Assembly (NCBI GenBank): GCA_023132075.1
Contig: JAGLYT010000067.1
Span: 1-7,957, forward strand
Source of the DNA: JAGLHV01 sp023132075 [NCBI: bacterium]
Lineage (GTDB): Bacteria > CBDUZB01 > JAGLHV01
Direction: 5' to 3'
DNA: 7,957 bases
Shown: one piece after another, positions 5,517-7,957 of the stretch
Layout of the letters: every line of letters starts with the position of its first letter
How positions within the stretch are numbered: position 1 is the stretch's first letter
Translations under genes and position numbers: made by a program
The notes under the pieces: model-generated
Told to the model about the DNA's origin: nothing
The model's database searches: none
Seen by the model: only the letters and a program-made list of their open reading frames with translations

Positions 5517-7460
5517 ATGAGATGTCCTAAGTGTAAGAAGGAAATGTCTGTTTTGGAAAAGGTTTGTGGAGCGTGCGGGTATGTTTTTGATAAGGGGGTT
5601 TTTAATAAGCTTTCATGTTATTTTGGGTTAAAAAATCAATTTAGAAGTTTGTGGTTGCTTAAACATAAATTTCAGGAAGAACTGGAAGTTCTCAATAATA
5701 AAATAAAACAATATGAAGAAATGTTGACCGATGATTTAAAAAATTTATCAGCAAATATTCCAAAGGAAGAAATTAAGCAAAAGGAGGAAGTAGCGGATGA
5801 GGTTAAGATTGAGAAAAAAATTACCCGTTCTAACCTTGAAATCCGTTTTGGACAGAAATGGTTGCTTATTATTGGAATAATATTAACCATTTTTGGTGTT
5901 GGTTATTACCTTAAATATTCATTTGAGCAGGGATGGGTTGGCCCTTCCGGCCGGGTGGCAATGAGTTATTTATTTGGCACAGCGTTTCTTTTTACCGCTA
6001 ATAAATTAATACAGAAAAAATTTAACAAGTTAGGTTTGTCTCTGTATGGGGGGGGGACGGCAATACTTTATTCTGCTACTTTTGCTGCTTTCCAGATTTA
6101 TCATTTATTTAATCAGCCGCTTTCAATGGGATTAATGATTTTGATTACTATGCTGGTATGTTCGTTATCTCTTTTTTATAATACCAAATGGCTGGCGGTA
6201 TTAGGCCTTATTGGAGGGTTTCTTACCCCGATTTTACTCAATACGGGTCAGGATAATCAAGTTGCGCTGATGTTGTATATGCTCATTCTTAACAGCGGTT
6301 TGCTTATAATAGCTTTTCAGAAAAAATGGGAGCTGCTTAATGTGCTGGGTTTTATTTTTACTTATCTTTTGTTTAGTGTCTGGTATGCAAATCATTATTG
6401 TTTAGATGAATTTTGGGTTACTATACTTTTTCTTAATGTATTTTATCTAATCTACAGTGTTGTTCCTTTTGCTTATCAACTTAGAGAAAAAATTACAGAA
6501 AAGATGAATGCATTTTACATAATGATATTTAATTCGTTTTTTGCTTTTGGGTATAGCTATTTTATGATTAAGCAGCGTTTTGCAGTAGAATGGGTTAGTG
6601 TAGTAACAATTATTTATGCGGCTATATTTCTTTTGATGGCTAATTATTTATATAAAAAGAATATGCATCGGATAGACGGGTTTATTATTCTTATTTCAAA
6701 AGCAGCATTTTTTTTAATTATTACTATTCCTATAATGTTTTCACAACACTGGATTACTATTTTCTGGATGGCTCAGGTGATAATGTTATTTTGGTTGGGT
6801 AGTAAGTTAAATCGGCATATTCTGGTTAAGGGTTCATATGTGTTGTTTGCAGTTACATTATATAAATTCCTATTTTATGATTACGGTTCAATTTTCAAAC
6901 TTCGCGTATATGGATGGTTTATAAAACCTTCTTATGGGTATATGATTGTTGAACGTTATTTAACCTTATTTTTTTTGTTAGCCGGAGTATACATATTTGC
7001 CCGTATGGTGAAAAAAACCGGGGGGCAATATGTAACGGAAGAGTCTTTGCCCCAATTAGCTCAAAAATTAAGCATAAGAAATTCTTTCAGAATATATGCT
7101 GTTTGGGGGTCTATGCTGTTTATTGTCTTGAATATTGAAACTGCTGCTTTTTTTCATGATTATTTATTGCACGCTCGGTTTGCGGCAATATCGGTTTTAT
7201 GGACGGGTTTTTCCGTAATGTTGATGGTTAAAGGGTTTAAAGATAATAATTCTATATTTCGGAGAGTTGCTCTTGGATTATTCATAATTACGATTATGAA
7301 GGTATTCTTCGCCGATATTTCCAATATTAGTACTCCGTATCGGGTCATATCATTTATTCTTTTAGGTCTGGTGCTTATTCAGGTATCTTTTTTATATTAC
7401 AAATACAAGGATAAGTTGATTTCTGTTATTTCCGGAGATAAAAAGGAGGAGGAGGAATAA
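5517..7460 (+). CDS. DUF2339 polytopic membrane protein with N-terminal zinc ribbon
   Basis: This 647-residue protein begins with a small zinc-ribbon motif (C3-x2-C6 and C17-x2-C20: CPKC and CGAC). A charged, probably coiled-coil stretch follows (about 48-105). The DUF2339 region starts near residue 108 (LEIRFGQKWLLIIGI) and includes the recognisable motifs GWVGPSGRVAMSYLFG, YGGGTAILY (177-185) and LGLIGGFLTPIL. About fourteen hydrophobic segments run to the C-terminus, which ends in a charged cytoplasmic-type tail (KKEEEE). The biochemical role of DUF2339 is not known to me. The ribbon and coil suggest a cytoplasmic sensing or protein-binding head on an inner-membrane body. The stop codon overlaps the start of the DUF3999-like gene by one base (TAATG), so the two are made together. 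A run of nine G (6048-6056) encodes Gly178-180 and is a possible slippage site. Confidence 0.88.
   Translation: MRCPKCKKEMSVLEKVCGACGYVFDKGVFNKLSCYFGLKNQFRSLWLLKHKFQEELEVLNNKIKQYEEMLTDDLKNLSANIPKEEIKQKEEVADEVKIEKKITRSNLEIRFGQKWLLIIGIILTIFGVGYYLKYSFEQGWVGPSGRVAMSYLFGTAFLFTANKLIQKKFNKLGLSLYGGGTAILYSATFAAFQIYHLFNQPLSMGLMILITMLVCSLSLFYNTKWLAVLGLIGGFLTPILLNTGQDNQVALMLYMLILNSGLLIIAFQKKWELLNVLGFIFTYLLFSVWYANHYCLDEFWVTILFLNVFYLIYSVVPFAYQLREKITEKMNAFYIMIFNSFFAFGYSYFMIKQRFAVEWVSVVTIIYAAIFLLMANYLYKKNMHRIDGFIILISKAAFFLIITIPIMFSQHWITIFWMAQVIMLFWLGSKLNRHILVKGSYVLFAVTLYKFLFYDYGSIFKLRVYGWFIKPSYGYMIVERYLTLFFLLAGVYIFARMVKKTGGQYVTEESLPQLAQKLSIRNSFRIYAVWGSMLFIVLNIETAAFFHDYLLHARFAAISVLWTGFSVMLMVKGFKDNNSIFRRVALGLFIITIMKVFFADISNISTPYRVISFILLGLVLIQVSFLYYKYKDKLISVISGDKKEEEE
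7445..7456 (+). promoter_or_regulatory. (GGA)4 tract serving as ribosome binding site of the DUF3999-like gene
   Basis: Four GGA units give several overlapping AGGAGG sites 4-7 bases before the ATG at 7460, while also encoding the Glu-rich end of the DUF2339 protein. This arrangement and the TAATG junction point to tight translational coupling. Confidence 0.7.
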
Positions 7461-7957
7461 TGAAAAAAATAATCGTCTGGTTTTGTTTTTTATTGTTTCC
7501 CGGGATTGTTTTTTCGGCCGATGTTTGTGTTCCTTTAAAACCGCAGGATTTTAAATATTCTCTTGAACTTAACGGAGCAATAGCCAAAGACAATATTTAT
7601 CAGATTCATTTAGGAAATGGTGTGTTGGGAAAATGTATTCCCGGTTGTAAGGACATCAGATTATTTGATTCAAAGAATAATGAAATTCCGTATGTAATTT
7701 TGGACTATAATTATATCTCGGAAAAAGATAAGATGCACAGGCTTAAAATCACAAAATACCGTTATGATGAAAATTCCGCTGTGATTACCCTTTCTGCTTT
7801 AGAGAAAGAAAATAAAGAAAAAGACATTCAAATTAATGCTATTTATCTTGATATAGGGAATAATGATTTTAATAAAAAAGTAAAAATAAGCGGAAGTAAT
7901 GATGGAAAAAAGTGGGTGTTGGTAAAAAGAGATACCATATACGATTTTTCTTCCCAG
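7460..7957 (+). CDS. DUF3999-like secreted protein (partial, cut at window end)
   Basis: The frame is open from the ATG at 7460 to the last base, giving the first 166 residues; the 3' end lies outside the window. Residues 1-20 are a signal peptide (MKKIIVWFCFLLFPGIVFSA). The mature part begins with PLKPQDFKYSLELNG and contains DIRLFDSKNNEIPYVI (65-80), the pattern of DUF3999 N-termini, in which a beta domain describes a named state or direction followed by VPY. VKISGSNDGKKWVLV (141-155) resembles the discoidin-like SxDGxxW loop found in the same family. DUF3999 proteins are often encoded next to DUF2339 proteins, which supports the call. Known members usually end in a membrane anchor, not visible here. 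It probably works in the periplasm with the DUF2339 partner, but function is unknown. Cysteines at 23, 59 and 63 may form a disulphide. Confidence 0.75.
   Translation, partial: MKKIIVWFCFLLFPGIVFSADVCVPLKPQDFKYSLELNGAIAKDNIYQIHLGNGVLGKCIPGCKDIRLFDSKNNEIPYVILDYNYISEKDKMHRLKITKYRYDENSAVITLSALEKENKEKDIQINAIYLDIGNNDFNKKVKISGSNDGKKWVLVKRDTIYDFSSQ

Overview
This is an AT-rich bacterial window (G+C roughly one third by eye) with a two-membrane (Gram-negative type) character. The evidence is a PorV/PorQ-family outer-membrane protein and a secreted subtilase ending in a type IX secretion-like sorting domain. This pairing occurs in Bacteroidota and also in several little-cultivated phyla (for example Elusimicrobia-, Omnitrophica-, Desantisbacteria- or Firestonebacteria-like lineages). 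The short GGCACAAA-type intergenic repeats look more like the latter group, but the assignment is an inference and no marker here settles it.

Layout. (1) At 1-581 a well-spaced promoter leads into a 151-residue, one-membrane-segment protein that I do not recognise. (2) On the minus strand, 4008 down to 578, there is a two-gene operon: an S8 subtilisin-like peptidase with a C-terminal sorting domain, then a PorV/PorQ-like protein, overlapping by four bases (ATGA). (3) Between 4009 and 4264 lies a divergent control region. Its minus-strand leader carries a GEMM-I (cyclic di-GMP-I) riboswitch aptamer whose 3' strand ends a few bases before the peptidase start codon. A TTGACA promoter lies upstream, with its -35 box inside an inverted repeat. 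The plus side carries a separate promoter for prfB. (4) prfB (release factor 2) runs from 4265 to 5383 as one uninterrupted frame, without the usual programmed frameshift. (5) At 5384-5516 is a short gap with tandem 8-mers and a 14-base repeat. (6) From 5517 to the window end is a translationally coupled pair: a large DUF2339 membrane protein with an N-terminal zinc ribbon, then a secreted DUF3999-like protein cut by the window edge.

How it fits together. The most interesting unit is the riboswitch operon. A c-di-GMP sensor appears to control a secreted protease together with an outer-membrane protein of the family that acts as shuttle for cargo with this kind of sorting domain. A plausible reading is that c-di-GMP, the usual signal for the attached lifestyle, sets the release or surface display of this protease. 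The DUF2339/DUF3999 pair is a separate envelope module of unknown function. prfB is housekeeping.

No tRNA, rRNA, CRISPR array, transposase or phage gene was seen.
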